DNA of 64,000 nt from an uncultured Chitinophaga sp. (GTDB taxonomy: Bacteria; Bacteroidota; Bacteroidia; Chitinophagales; Chitinophagaceae). Of this stretch, positions 8,208 through 17,814 are shown one piece after another. Below the pieces are notes generated by a model. It was not told the DNA's origin. It made no database searches and saw only the letters and a program-made list of their open reading frames with translations. Location: positions 124,001 through 188,000 of the forward strand of contig NZ_CALEJS010000033.1 in assembly GCF_937898475.1 (NCBI RefSeq), written 5' to 3'. The position numbers were made by a program, and so were the translations under genes. Positions within the stretch are counted from its first letter, which is position 1. Each line of letters begins with the position of its first letter.

Positions 8208-8576
8208 CTATACCGCCAGGCGCCACCTATACCCAAAGCAGTACTCAGCGCATCCGGCGACACCTTATTCACCGGTCAGGAGATAAAGGATGGGCAGAAT
8301 GTATGGCAATCTATCGGCGGCCAGACGGTAGGCTGTATCTGGGGGCATGGCGCCTATATTGCCGTACTGGCGCTGGGCGCCACCTTCAGCGCACTGGAGA
8401 TCCTTCCACTGGTGCTGATCGGTTTTGAAGCTTACCAGCATTATACGCTCAGCAAATCTACACAATGGATCAAAGCGTATAAATGGGCTATCTACTGTTT
8501 TATCTCCATCTGCTTCTGGAACTTCCCGGGTGCTTCTCCTGAATTCGCTCCGGCACATCAGGATTATTGTATGTAG
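8208..8576 (+). pseudogene. norB: Quinol-dependent nitric oxide reductase remnant (qNor/NorB)
   Basis: In the frame that includes 8244, the translation holds two blocks typical of qNor. The first is the periplasmic N-terminal block with YRQAPPIP, LFTGQEIKDGQNVWQSIGG and IWGHGAYIA. It runs straight into a late transmembrane block (VLALGATFSALEILPLVLIG, then FEAYQHYTLS and YKWAIYCFISICFWNF). About 500 residues that normally separate them, including the haem and non-haem iron ligands, are missing. There is no start codon in frame (a TGA at 8205-8207 precedes it) and the C-terminus ends in unrelated residues before the TAG. The gene is therefore dead. It follows the Rrf2-globin operon, which explains that operon's likely function. 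Confidence 0.85.
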
Positions 8577-8705
8577 CATTCCCATTTCTCACAGCAGCGT
8601 CCAATTCAATCCCATTTTTCATGTCGAGTACGGCCTGTTGACCCCTATCCTTCCATCCAAATAAGAAATCGTAAACTGCATCCGCGGTAACGTCTAACGT
8701 CTCTT

Positions 8706-8897
8706 TTGTCCTTTTGTGACAACAGAGCCTACTGTTATGACAGTCCAGGTCGTGTAAAAGAGGTGTTATGGTCTTTGCTTTATGCAGCAATGGACAGCGA
8801 TATTGCGGATGAGTGGAGCAAGAACGAACGAACCGGGATGTTACTTTTCTATGAGTTAACGACCGAGTTTGTTACAGCAGTACTCCAAATAGTTTAA
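8706..8897 (+). CDS. Doubtful short ORF after the NO reductase remnant
   Basis: A 63-codon frame opens with TTG after an in-frame TAA and ends at 8897. The translation (for example AAMDSDIADEWSKNERTGML, then LLFYELTTEFVTAVLQIV) has an amphipathic helical look, but I recognise no family and see no good start or ribosome-binding site. It may be a gene fragment. Apart from this frame, the stretch 8577-8994 holds nothing I can support; the opposite-strand frame over 8500-8790 has no recognisable content. Confidence 0.2.
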   Translation: MSFCDNRAYCYDSPGRVKEVLWSLLYAAMDSDIADEWSKNERTGMLLFYELTTEFVTAVLQIV

Positions 8898-8994
8898 ATA
8901 GGAAAGTAATGATAATTTATTCGTAAATGATACAATTGCAGCAACCAGTAATCGTCCCCTAACGTAAGATGTTTACGATAAACGCGATTAAAAA

Positions 8995-10830
8995 CTAATG
9001 AATAGCAGACATCATTCTGATAACCTGTTCTCTAACATAGTCTACTGTGGAATTCTGAACTTTGACAGGCATAGCCATGATCTCCTTGGCCACGGCTTGG
9101 GCTTCTGTATGGTGGCCAGTCTTCATATAGAAATTAAACAAATGAAATTTCGGAAGGAAGCGGTTGGGGACGATATATGTAGCGGTTTTGAAATTTTTTA
9201 AAGCCGCATCGTTTGCACCCACTTGCTGATATGCAAGACCCAGATACATGTAGGTTTGATAATTTGCAAAATAGTGATTACTCTCACTTAATAACCTGAT
9301 AGCTTCTCTATAATTTCCAGCATAGAATTGCTTCATTCCAAACTCGGATATAAATAAGTACCTGTCGTGCAAAGTATAATATAGCTTGCCATAATCATTC
9401 AATGTACTTTCGCTGGTTAAGAACCCGGAGAGGAAATGTAACTTACCCCATTCCCTTTGCACCTTGTACTGTCGTATCTGTATATAACCTATTAACAGAA
9501 GAAACGAGATCGCTATTACTGCCGATAATTTTTTTAAGGGATTAGAAATAGATAAAGTAAAAAGCCGCGCTCCTCTCAGATTTAACATGGAAACGATTAT
9601 TAATCCTATAACTGAAATGGGAATTATATGTAGAGGATAGGATAATAAAGAGCATGTGAACAGGGAAATAACTGAGCCAATACCTCCAGCTTGAATACTA
9701 CGACCCTTGCCTATCAAGTGGTTTAAGTTCTTAATCCCAAGGTATATGACGGTTATCATTACTAGCAATGTAAGTAAGAGCCCTATTGCACCGAACTCAA
9801 TCAGGATTTGAATAAAATCGCTTGGGGCTATATTGATATTATCTGCTACTAGCCGTTCCTGTTGCGTACTTTTATGTTTAGAGAAAAAATCTGCCTGAAA
9901 CAAATTATATACACGCCCAAAGCTATTCGACCCATAACCTGTAATCGGATTAGCAGCACTCAGCTCTAAGCTTCGTTTATAAATAAAGTATCTGCCAAAT
10001 GAAGAATCTTTTTTTATGTAGAAGATCAGAAGTATTATAGCTACTACAAATAGTAGACTCACAATAATACCCCTGGCAAATATTTTCGGAGGCTGTACTT
10101 TTAATAGATTCAGGTTCAGCCTGTATTTGATACATATTAAAGTCAATCCTCCAGCTATAATTCCCATCCAACTACTACGGGACATTGAAAGAATGGTAAC
10201 ATAGATAGCTAGGCATAAGATCAGGATAATGCCAGTTTTTTGCCTGCGACTAAGAAAGAAATGTTCAGGAAAAAGCATTAAAGCAAGCAAAAAGGGAATG
10301 GTCAGAGCAAAGAAATTGCCGAATATGCTAGGATTGTTAAAGGTACCACCTATTTCAAAATTTGTATTGGCATATTTAACAATGTTATGAAATTGAAGAA
10401 TGCCAAGAACAGCCTCAAATAGAGTAATAGCTGCAATACCTACTATTATCACTTCTTTAAGCTGATATTTCACAACACAATATCTGGTTGTATAATAAAG
10501 TATCAAAGAGCTATAAATCTCTATTAGAGGTGTATTCAAGGTCGCATGTTTAAGACTCAAGTAAGGGGAGCTCTTCAAAGTAAGATAGCCAGCTAATATT
10601 AACAGGAGCAAATCTATCCCTTCAAGCTTTACTATTAAATGCCCTATGTCTTTCCTAAATAAAACTACTGATAAGATAAACAGAGAAAATGTAACGCAGG
10701 TAAATAAGAGATAAAAATCCTAGAAATAGAAAATTGTCCAAGGCGCCAGATAATAATCAGCGACGGGCAGCATCATCAATAAGCCGAGAAATATGCCAAC
10801 GATAGAAGGTGTAGTACGAGATAGGGGCAT
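8995..10830 (-). pseudogene. O-antigen ligase/polymerase (Wzy-type) with C-terminal TPR, broken by in-frame TAG
   Basis: Read from ATG 10830, the frame encodes a multi-helix membrane protein with a large loop, the NPITGYGSNSFGRVYN-type signature of the Wzy_C/O-antigen ligase family, and a C-terminal TPR region (residues about 450-600: FYAGNYREAIRLL, YLGLAYQQVGANDAALKNF). Codon 37, at 10722-10720, is TAG. The residues on both sides are in the same frame and read as continuous membrane sequence (LAPWTIFYF, then DFYLLFTCVTFSLFILS). Downstream of the stop the frame stays open for 574 codons, so decay is recent, or the base is wrong, or translation restarts at the TTG at 10611. Members move O-antigen-type glycans to lipid A or polymerise them in the inner membrane. 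Confidence 0.7.
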
Positions 10831-10883
10831 TTTAATTAAAAAAGATTCAGTATTATTACAGTGGAAATTATTAAAATATCCTA

Positions 10884-11858
10884 ATGAAACAAATTTTTCT
10901 TTCATTATTAACTCTTGTGTATTTATCCTCATCAGGGCGACAAGTCGAATCATTTTTTTATAGAGAACAGGAATTGTCCCTGTCGCCAGCAGGAGGATCA
11001 ATTTTGTCAGGAACCCTGACAATACCAAATTCAAAGGATTCCAACAGTCTGGTTGCTATTATTGTTGGTGGTTCCGGGCCAACAGATAGAGATGGCAATC
11101 AATACGGTGCTATGTATCCCAATACATATAAATTTCTGGCACACGATCTTGCTCAAAGGGGGATAACGGCTTTCAGATACGATAAGCGAGGTGTGGGCGC
11201 AAGTGCGAGCGCAGGGGTCAATGAATCGAAATTAACTTTTGACAGCTACATACAAGACCTTTCCGAGTGGATATCCTATCTTAGAATGCATCGTAAGTTT
11301 AAGAATATAGTGCTTGTTGGGCATAGTGAAGGGGCATTAGTTTCTTTTGTAGCAGGGAAAAGAGCAAATGCGAATGCCTATATTTCATTAGCAGCGCCTG
11401 GTAGCCCTATCGATTCCATCTTGGCCGCTCAGATTAAGGAACGTATGCCCGCCCTAGTTGGGAAAGCAACACCCATTTTAGACAAGCTCAGGAATAAAGA
11501 AACAGTAGACAGTATACCGAAAGAGCTGGCTGTTTTATTTAGGCCGGGAGTGCAACCCTTCCTGATATCTATGATGGCCTACGATCCATGCCGTGAGATT
11601 GCTGATATTAAGGCTCCGATTCTTATAATACAGGGTGATAACGATCTCCAGATAAAACAGCTAGAAGCGGCCAAATTGACCAAAGCAAAGCCCGATGCCA
11701 CATTCGTTACTATTCCTGGGATGAATCATGTTTTAAAGATTAGTGATAAGGACCTCGGTAAAAATTTTCAGCTATATAATTCTGTATCGACCCCGATTTC
11801 TGCAAGAGTATCACAGAACATTGAAGATTTTTTGAGGAAGAATTATTTTGTCAAGTAA
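10884..11858 (+). CDS. Exported alpha/beta hydrolase (S33-like)
   Basis: The 324-aa protein starts with a signal-like hydrophobic stretch (MKQIFLSLLTLVYLSSSG), then an alpha/beta hydrolase fold: GGSGPTDRDGN oxyanion-type turn near residue 63, RYDKRGVGAS at 98, and the nucleophile elbow GHSEG with Ser148. An Asp in IIQGDNDLQI (about residue 253) and His in GMNHVLK (about 287) complete the triad. The GSGPTDRDGN motif is common in bacterial esterases or acyl hydrolases of the S33 group; the substrate is unknown. It is divergent from the broken O-antigen ligase gene, 53 nt away. Confidence 0.85.
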   Translation: MKQIFLSLLTLVYLSSSGRQVESFFYREQELSLSPAGGSILSGTLTIPNSKDSNSLVAIIVGGSGPTDRDGNQYGAMYPNTYKFLAHDLAQRGITAFRYDKRGVGASASAGVNESKLTFDSYIQDLSEWISYLRMHRKFKNIVLVGHSEGALVSFVAGKRANANAYISLAAPGSPIDSILAAQIKERMPALVGKATPILDKLRNKETVDSIPKELAVLFRPGVQPFLISMMAYDPCREIADIKAPILIIQGDNDLQIKQLEAAKLTKAKPDATFVTIPGMNHVLKISDKDLGKNFQLYNSVSTPISARVSQNIEDFLRKNYFVK

Positions 11859-11930
11859 TGAAAATTAACTATTATCGTATCTGATTTTATACCTGTGAAG
11901 CGTCAAGTCCTTAGTCCTGTGGAATACCAA

Positions 11931-12566
11931 TCACTGCTCGCTTTCCTGGGAACTAATTAAAGTAATTTTGCCATTCTTAGCAATTAGCCAATTCTTTTTG
12001 TAAACTATGTTCGCTTTTTGACCATTTTCGCTTAGCCTTCCTTTCCCGTAAAGCATGTCTTCCGTTTCGAATGTAGAATCACTCTTAAACTTGCACCGGG
12101 TTGTTTGATCGTTCAAAATTTGGTCAGAATCACAATATGTTGTTATTAATAACTTATCGATCTCCCTCAATGAGGAACTATGCAATGTAACTAAATATCG
12201 TTCACCACAGGGCGACTTATAAAAATCAATACAAACAAGGATCAAACTATCCCCATATCGTTTTACTGAAAAACCGGATATATAATCTCTGGTCGACAAA
12301 AATGATGAGTCGAAGTAAAAATAGTTCTTTATCATTTCAATCGGAATCTCCTTCTTCGCTTCAATTAATGCGATAATGTCTCTATCGGCGAGTTTACGGG
12401 ATTCATTGAATGAGTTCGGCGCCTTGTCAACTACGATTGAATCCCCGTTCTTTGATATATCCAGACTTCTATTAGTATTGGTATGTTCGCAGGAACAAAA
12501 CACAACAACAATAATAGATAGATGCAGACTGTATTTATAGATTTTCCTACGTAATTTTTGAACCAT
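11931..12566 (-). CDS. Lipoprotein, candidate immunity partner of the NlpC/P60-like RHS tip
   Basis: The 211-aa protein has a positively charged N-terminus, a hydrophobic segment (SLHLSIIVVVF) and a lipobox-like CSC (cysteines about 24-26), so it is probably anchored in a membrane facing the periplasm. The rest is beta-rich with several cysteines and resembles no family I know. Its start lies 4 nt after the stop of the RHS-tip gene, the position of an immunity gene. A periplasm-facing lipoprotein is what would be needed to protect against a peptidoglycan-cleaving enzyme. The role is inferred from position and localisation. Confidence 0.6.
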   Translation of the reverse strand: MVQKLRRKIYKYSLHLSIIVVVFCSCEHTNTNRSLDISKNGDSIVVDKAPNSFNESRKLADRDIIALIEAKKEIPIEMIKNYFYFDSSFLSTRDYISGFSVKRYGDSLILVCIDFYKSPCGERYLVTLHSSSLREIDKLLITTYCDSDQILNDQTTRCKFKSDSTFETEDMLYGKGRLSENGQKANIVYKKNWLIAKNGKITLISSQESEQ

Positions 12567-12570
12567 TTCA

Positions 12571-13632
12571 CTATTGTTTTTTAGTTGTTTTAGGTGATTC
12601 TTCTACAGTTTGTTTCAAATTAGCTTTTATTCTCTCCAAAGCGGAAAAATTGAACGAACGTTGTTGCCCATACGATTGTCTAGGAAGTATTTTAACGATC
12701 CCAATATCTAAGGGTTTCCCCACAAGATCTGTCGTCCTAAATGGATGGCCGATCATATATTTACCCTCAACTTTACGCCACATTACGAGCGAACCTTTAT
12801 CTGTACTATTCGCTTCATACGTTTGAAATTCTGAAACATTCCCCTTATCATCCAGTCTCACATACCCTGTAGCAATCATTACGTGCCCCTCATTGTGTAT
12901 CAAATCACCTTCTGAAACTAGATTAAAGTTTTTATGATAATACGTAGTTCCCCATCCCGTATTAGTCTTGAAAACACCCAACTGTCCACCAGATCCGGTA
13001 TTTAAACTCTTTGAAATAAACGACAATTCTTTATCCATTATATATGACGCATATACAAATCCAGAACAATCTATACCAATAGATTTAGCACCGTCCATAA
13101 CTTGCTGAAAATCGGAATATGCATCCTTAACAGTGTTTCTCCAGTTATCACTAATTTCAGAGCTTGTAAGCATGGACTGAGGATGCTTTGCCTTATAATG
13201 CATAGGATGATCATCAGATATCTTCTGAAGTACCGGTTTGAGTTCATTTTCCCAGAATGAATTACCTTCTGTCGTATTAATACTGCCAATGAGTGATGCA
13301 GGTGGTGATTTACCTCCAAATTCGTAAGGTGTATATAGCAGTGATTCCGCCTTATTTAATATCTTACTTGATTCAAGGCCATCCACGTCGATTGCAACAA
13401 TGGGATTGTTACTAGCAAATTGATATGGTGCATAAAACGGATAATTATTAGTCAACGGATCCACACTCAAAAACTTCCCTAACCTCGGATCATACACCCT
13501 CATCCCATAATCCTGCTGATTTCCTTCGCCCTTGATTTCGTTGTCGTTCTCCTTCCCATTAAACCCATACCTGTAATTCCCAATATTCCAACTCCTGCCC
13601 GGCTGCATCATCCGCTGCGCCCATTTCTTCAA
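12571..13632 (-). CDS. Orphan RHS-repeat tip with NlpC/P60-like C-terminal domain
   Basis: The first 87 residues are the end of an RHS core: YRYGFNGKENDNE, YGMRVYDPRLGKFLSVDPL and QFASNNPIVAIDVDGLE. The following part is an NlpC/P60-like cysteine peptidase or amidase: LLYTPYEFGGKSP near 98, Cys189 in GIDCSGFVY, His250 in GDLIHNEGHVMIATGY. NlpC/P60 enzymes cut peptidoglycan peptides. The rest of the RHS protein is missing: the frame opens with TTG at 13632 and closes upstream at a TGA near 13680, with no ATG. It may be a silent cassette or a truncated toxin gene. A candidate immunity gene follows after 4 nt. Confidence 0.75.
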   Translation of the reverse strand: MKKWAQRMMQPGRSWNIGNYRYGFNGKENDNEIKGEGNQQDYGMRVYDPRLGKFLSVDPLTNNYPFYAPYQFASNNPIVAIDVDGLESSKILNKAESLLYTPYEFGGKSPPASLIGSINTTEGNSFWENELKPVLQKISDDHPMHYKAKHPQSMLTSSEISDNWRNTVKDAYSDFQQVMDGAKSIGIDCSGFVYASYIMDKELSFISKSLNTGSGGQLGVFKTNTGWGTTYYHKNFNLVSEGDLIHNEGHVMIATGYVRLDDKGNVSEFQTYEANSTDKGSLVMWRKVEGKYMIGHPFRTTDLVGKPLDIGIVKILPRQSYGQQRSFNFSALERIKANLKQTVEESPKTTKKQ

Positions 13633-13634
13633 CT

Positions 13635-14060
13635 CTAATAAAATTGAATATAGTCCTCCGTATAACCATCCCGATCAAATACGAACCCGCCAACTTGCGT
13701 ATGCTTTGACAACTCCACAAATCTTTCCAGCAAGCAGTTGTAAAACATATTATGGTCCTCATCATCCAACAGTTCGTCCATTGAATAGTATTCAACGATA
13801 AAGGATTTTATGTTTTGCAAAATCCTGGCAGCAATTGTTCTCCCCCGAGAATTTCGAAACTTGATAACGACCTGGTGCTTTTCCCGAAAAGCCTGTTCAA
13901 CCGACAATAATTCTACTATTTCCTCATCACCATCCTCAGTCAAAATAACGATACGTTTATCGCCTTCCCAAAGTATAAATTGCTCAGAAATAAACCTTAT
14001 CCAGTTTTCAAAATACCGATCATCATACTTAGCGATGATACTAGAATACCCTTTGGCCAT
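13635..14060 (-). CDS. Small acidic protein of unknown family, possible orphan immunity protein
   Basis: The 141-aa cytoplasmic protein starts MAKGYSSIIAKYDDRYFENW and is rich in acidic and aromatic residues, with no signal peptide or membrane segment. I do not recognise the family. It lies between the methyltransferase gene and the RHS tip, with its stop 2 nt before the RHS-tip start. Genes of this size and position are often immunity proteins left from an earlier toxin tip, but that is only a positional inference. I chose ATG at 14060 over the GTG at 14090 that overlaps the upstream gene end. Confidence 0.6.
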   Translation of the reverse strand: MAKGYSSIIAKYDDRYFENWIRFISEQFILWEGDKRIVILTEDGDEEIVELLSVEQAFREKHQVVIKFRNSRGRTIAARILQNIKSFIVEYYSMDELLDDEDHNMFYNCLLERFVELSKHTQVGGFVFDRDGYTEDYIQFY

Positions 14061-14090
14061 ATATTTAATATTGATATTGGTTCGGCCCAC

Positions 14091-14843
14091 CTACACCTTC
14101 CCCACATACAACCTCGTATTATAATGAAACTTCACCATCCCCTGCTGCTTATACCGCTCAAATATCTCCTCCAGCCTGTGAATCATCGGCTGATGTGAAA
14201 GATGCCCTTCCTGTGGTGCATAAGAAGAAGACAACAACCTGCCCTTCAATCCGGTGAAATCAAACAGCTGGGCATTATGAAATGTATGCTCGCTATAAGC
14301 AGAGGGCGAAAAAAACTGCGCCAGCTGCGCCGGACCAACATTACGATGACCGGTCTCTTTATAGTCCGTTGCATATTGGGCTACCAGCAATTCGTACTCC
14401 CGCTCAAAATCGGTATCTGTACGGCGTTCATTCCACATCAGCGCAATATGTGCATCTTTACGGCCAATACGGCGGAACTCTACCCTGGCCGCCCCCTGGC
14501 TGAACCAGTGGAAGGCCTGCCCTGCCACGATCAGATCTGCACAGGCGTCGGGCAGCATGGTACGTTCTGCCGTACCGGCTACGGTGGTGAAATGGGGGAA
14601 GCGCTGCCGCAATTGCTCTGCCTTTTCACGCATGGGGGTATTAGGTTCTACCCCGAACACTTTATTTCCATATTCCAGGAAAAGCAATGAAGAGATACCG
14701 GTGCCCGCGCCAATATCAGCCACTACGCTGTCGCGTGTAAGGCCGGCTTCCTGCTCCAGGCAGGGTATAATAGCCTGCGGATAATGCGGCCGGTACTTTA
14801 CGTAGTTCTCTACCCGGTCGCTGAAACGTTCTGTATGCTTCAT
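14091..14843 (-). CDS. Class I SAM-dependent methyltransferase
   Basis: The 250-aa protein begins MKHTERFSDRVENYVKYRPHYP, the usual start of a family of small-molecule methyltransferases. The SAM-binding motif VVADIGAGTGISS follows at about residues 40-52, then VFGVEPNTPMR (acidic residue contacting SAM ribose) and VAGTAERTMLPD, with GQAFHWF as the motif-IV-like region. The acceptor is unknown; related proteins are annotated as ubiquinone-biosynthesis-like or trans-aconitate-like methyltransferases. The open frame extends to 14945, but the ATG at 14843 fits the family start. It is divergent from the outer-membrane barrel gene. Confidence 0.85.
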   Translation of the reverse strand: MKHTERFSDRVENYVKYRPHYPQAIIPCLEQEAGLTRDSVVADIGAGTGISSLLFLEYGNKVFGVEPNTPMREKAEQLRQRFPHFTTVAGTAERTMLPDACADLIVAGQAFHWFSQGAARVEFRRIGRKDAHIALMWNERRTDTDFEREYELLVAQYATDYKETGHRNVGPAQLAQFFSPSAYSEHTFHNAQLFDFTGLKGRLLSSSYAPQEGHLSHQPMIHRLEEIFERYKQQGMVKFHYNTRLYVGKV

Positions 14844-14962
14844 AATCAATAAAGTTAATCCGTTTTTATTAACCTTCCTTAACATTAAAGCAAGGCTTGT
14901 TAACCTGCTTTCTTTTATGCCCAGGGTATTTTCGTAGCTGTTCAACTGCTAAAAGGATTATC

Positions 14963-17788
14963 ATGCCCAAAAGTTACTTACTATGCATCATTTGCAGCAT
15001 TATCTGCATTACCGCCTATGGACAAAGGAACGGCGTTGTTACCGGTACAGTAGTAGATACGATTGGCAGTCGCCCGGTAACTTCTGCCACCGTTACCCTG
15101 CTGCAGAAAAAGGATTCTTCACTGGTCAGCTTTATGATGACCGATAACAAAGGGGCTTTCGAGCTGAACGGTATTGCCGCAGGAGAATACCGCCTGCTGA
15201 TCACCCACCTGAACTACCACAGTACCAGCATCATGGTTAGCATCAGCGCCGCCAATCCGCGGGTAGCGCTCGGCAACATCCTGCTATCTGATCTGAGCAG
15301 GACCCTGAATGAAGTAGTAGTATCCGGCGAAGCGCCGCCTGTTACGCTGATCGGCGATACCGTGCAATACAACGCAGGATCTTTCAGCACTGTCCCTAAT
15401 GCCAGTGTAGAACAACTGCTGAAAAAACTGCCCGGCCTGCAGGTAGATAAAGACGGTACCGTAAAAGCGCAGGGACAAAAAGTGAACCGCGTGCTGGTAG
15501 ACGGCAAGGAATTCTTTGGCAGTGATCCTAAAATTGCCACCAAAAACCTCCCGGCTGATGCGGTAGACAAAGTACAGGTGTACGACCGTATGAGCGACGC
15601 CGCCCAGCTGACGGGCTTTGACGACGGTAACAGTGAAAAGACCATCAACCTTAAACTGAAAGAGGATAAAAAGAAAGGCCTCTTTGGCAAAGCCAGCGCG
15701 GGTGCGGGTACGGATGAACGCTATGAAGGCCGTTTCAATGTCAACTCCTTTAAAGGCGCACGACAGCTGTCTGCCATTGGCATGGCCAACAACACCAATG
15801 GCGAAGGCTTCTCCTTCATGGACCTCATGAACTTCAGCGGTGAACTGAACCGGATGCGGCAAAGCGGCAGCGGCAACGCCAGCTTCACCCTGAATGCCGA
15901 TGATCCTATGGCGTCAATGATGGGCAACAGTAACAGTAACGGTATTAAAACCATCTGGGGCGGCGGGGTAAACTATAGCAACATCATCGGTAATAAAACC
16001 GATCTTAACGGCAGCTATTTTTATAACCGCTACAACCCACAGCAGGAAAGCAATACACAGCGCCAGTATTTCCTGCCAGATTCTTCCTACTTCTATAACC
16101 AGCGGTCCAACAGCGACAACCTTAATAATAGTCACCGGCTGAACCTGACGGCTGATATCAATATCGATTCCTTCCACTCCCTGAAGATCACTTCTTCCGC
16201 CAGCTACCAGGAAACCGGCAATAAAAGCTTTAATACCTATGAAACATTAACCGGTGATCATCAGCTGGCAAACCAGGGCTTCAGTAATAACAGCTCCAAT
16301 GGGCACGGCAGCAATCTCCGGAACGACATACTCTTCCGGAAGAAATTCCATCGAAAAGGACGGACATTTTCACTGGGGCTGCAGACAAGCCTGAACAGCT
16401 CTGAAAGTGAGGGCAGCCTGTTATCTGTGAATCACTTTTACAAGCGTGATCCGTCTACGCCTGTTGACGATTCTATCCACCAACAGAACAATACATCCGG
16501 AAGTCTGAACAGTTATAACCTGCGCGCCGTGTATACAGAACCGTTGTTCAAACGCTCCCTGCTGGAATTCAGTGTTAGTCGCAGTAATACCAGCAGCAGC
16601 TCAGAGAAGATAACATATGACTATAACGGGAACAACGGCAAATTTGATCAGCTCAATCCTGCGCTGAGTAATAATTTCGAGAACAGCTACGGGTATACCA
16701 ATGCGGGTATCCGCATCCGTACGCAGCAGAAAAATTTCAGCCTGGCGGCAGGTCTTAATTGGCAGCGGGCGGATCTGGAAGGCAAAATCATTGCCGGCTC
16801 CAGCGATTCTGTGATCAGTAAGTCGTTTTACAACCTGCTGCCTTCCATGCGGTTCAAGTATGACTTTACCCGGTACCGCCATCTCAGTATCAACTATGCA
16901 GCCATCACCAACCAGCCGAATATTTCGCAGCTGCAGCCGGTACCTGATATTACCGACCCCCTGAATATCAGGGAAGGCAATCCTGATCTGCAGCAGGAGT
17001 TTACGCATGCGGTACAGGTGAATTTTATGTCTGTTGATCCTTTCCGGAATAAAAACTTCTTTGCCTTCTTCAACCTGCAGGAAACACAGCACAAGATCGT
17101 GAACTATGACACGGTGGATTCGCTGGGCATCAAACGTACCCGTCCTGTGAATGTGGACGGCGTACTCAATATGAGTGGTACGGTTAACCTGGGCCTTCCG
17201 CTGCGGGCATTAAAGGGCACCGTGAACTTCAGCAGCAATATAGGGTACAGCAAAACCAAGCAGTTCATCAATGCAGCTCCCAATAATATCAATACACTTT
17301 CACTGGGCCCTTCGCTGCGCTTTGATCTGAGCCCTTCAGAGAAACTGGACCTTTCTGCAGGTGGCAGCTTTAATTTCTATTCAAGTACTTACTCCCTGCA
17401 GGCGGCTAACAATATCCATTATTTTTCACAACAGTATGAAGGTGAAGTCAACTGGCAGCTGCCTGCGCAATTTTTCCTCAGCACCAGTTTTACCTATACG
17501 ATCAACAGCCAGCGGGCAGCTGGTTTTAATGCACAGGTACCTTTGTGGAATGCTTCATTCAGCAAGCAGTTCCTCCGCTTTAACAGGGGCGAACTAAAAC
17601 TGAGTGTTTTTGACCTGCTGAATCAGAATGTAGGTATTACGCGGACAAGCAACCAGAATTACCTGGAAGATACGCGGATCACCAACCTGCAAAGGTTCTT
17701 TATGCTGACGTTTACGTATAGTTTGAGTAAGAGTGGGTTGGCTGCAGGCCCTGGAGCCGGGAAGGGAGGAATCAGGGTGATGAGGTAG
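14963..17788 (+). CDS. TonB-dependent-receptor-like outer-membrane beta-barrel protein
   Basis: The 941-aa protein has a signal peptide (MPKSYLLCIICSIICITAYG), a carboxypeptidase-regulatory-like domain at about residues 25-110 (VTGTVVDTIGSRPVTSATV, then LNGIAAGEYRL), a plug-like region (VEQLLKKLPGLQVDKDGTVK at about 150, LVDGKEFFGSDPKIA), and a long barrel ending in aromatic-rich strands. It belongs to the outer-membrane barrel group that resembles TonB-dependent receptors. The last residues are a Gly-rich tail rather than a classic final aromatic strand, though FFMLTFTYSL precedes it. A GLPGLI gene converges on it, a common pairing in Bacteroidota. The ATG at 14963 gives the signal peptide. 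Confidence 0.9.
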   Translation: MPKSYLLCIICSIICITAYGQRNGVVTGTVVDTIGSRPVTSATVTLLQKKDSSLVSFMMTDNKGAFELNGIAAGEYRLLITHLNYHSTSIMVSISAANPRVALGNILLSDLSRTLNEVVVSGEAPPVTLIGDTVQYNAGSFSTVPNASVEQLLKKLPGLQVDKDGTVKAQGQKVNRVLVDGKEFFGSDPKIATKNLPADAVDKVQVYDRMSDAAQLTGFDDGNSEKTINLKLKEDKKKGLFGKASAGAGTDERYEGRFNVNSFKGARQLSAIGMANNTNGEGFSFMDLMNFSGELNRMRQSGSGNASFTLNADDPMASMMGNSNSNGIKTIWGGGVNYSNIIGNKTDLNGSYFYNRYNPQQESNTQRQYFLPDSSYFYNQRSNSDNLNNSHRLNLTADINIDSFHSLKITSSASYQETGNKSFNTYETLTGDHQLANQGFSNNSSNGHGSNLRNDILFRKKFHRKGRTFSLGLQTSLNSSESEGSLLSVNHFYKRDPSTPVDDSIHQQNNTSGSLNSYNLRAVYTEPLFKRSLLEFSVSRSNTSSSSEKITYDYNGNNGKFDQLNPALSNNFENSYGYTNAGIRIRTQQKNFSLAAGLNWQRADLEGKIIAGSSDSVISKSFYNLLPSMRFKYDFTRYRHLSINYAAITNQPNISQLQPVPDITDPLNIREGNPDLQQEFTHAVQVNFMSVDPFRNKNFFAFFNLQETQHKIVNYDTVDSLGIKRTRPVNVDGVLNMSGTVNLGLPLRALKGTVNFSSNIGYSKTKQFINAAPNNINTLSLGPSLRFDLSPSEKLDLSAGGSFNFYSSTYSLQAANNIHYFSQQYEGEVNWQLPAQFFLSTSFTYTINSQRAAGFNAQVPLWNASFSKQFLRFNRGELKLSVFDLLNQNVGITRTSNQNYLEDTRITNLQRFFMLTFTYSLSKSGLAAGPGAGKGGIRVMR

Positions 17789-17814
17789 AGGGAAGGGGGT
17801 TCCTCCCCGTCTCC

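Noticed and set aside
8500..8790. Open frame of 96 codons on the minus strand
   Set aside because: It covers the end of the NO reductase remnant, has no family-like content and no good start; most likely a shadow frame.
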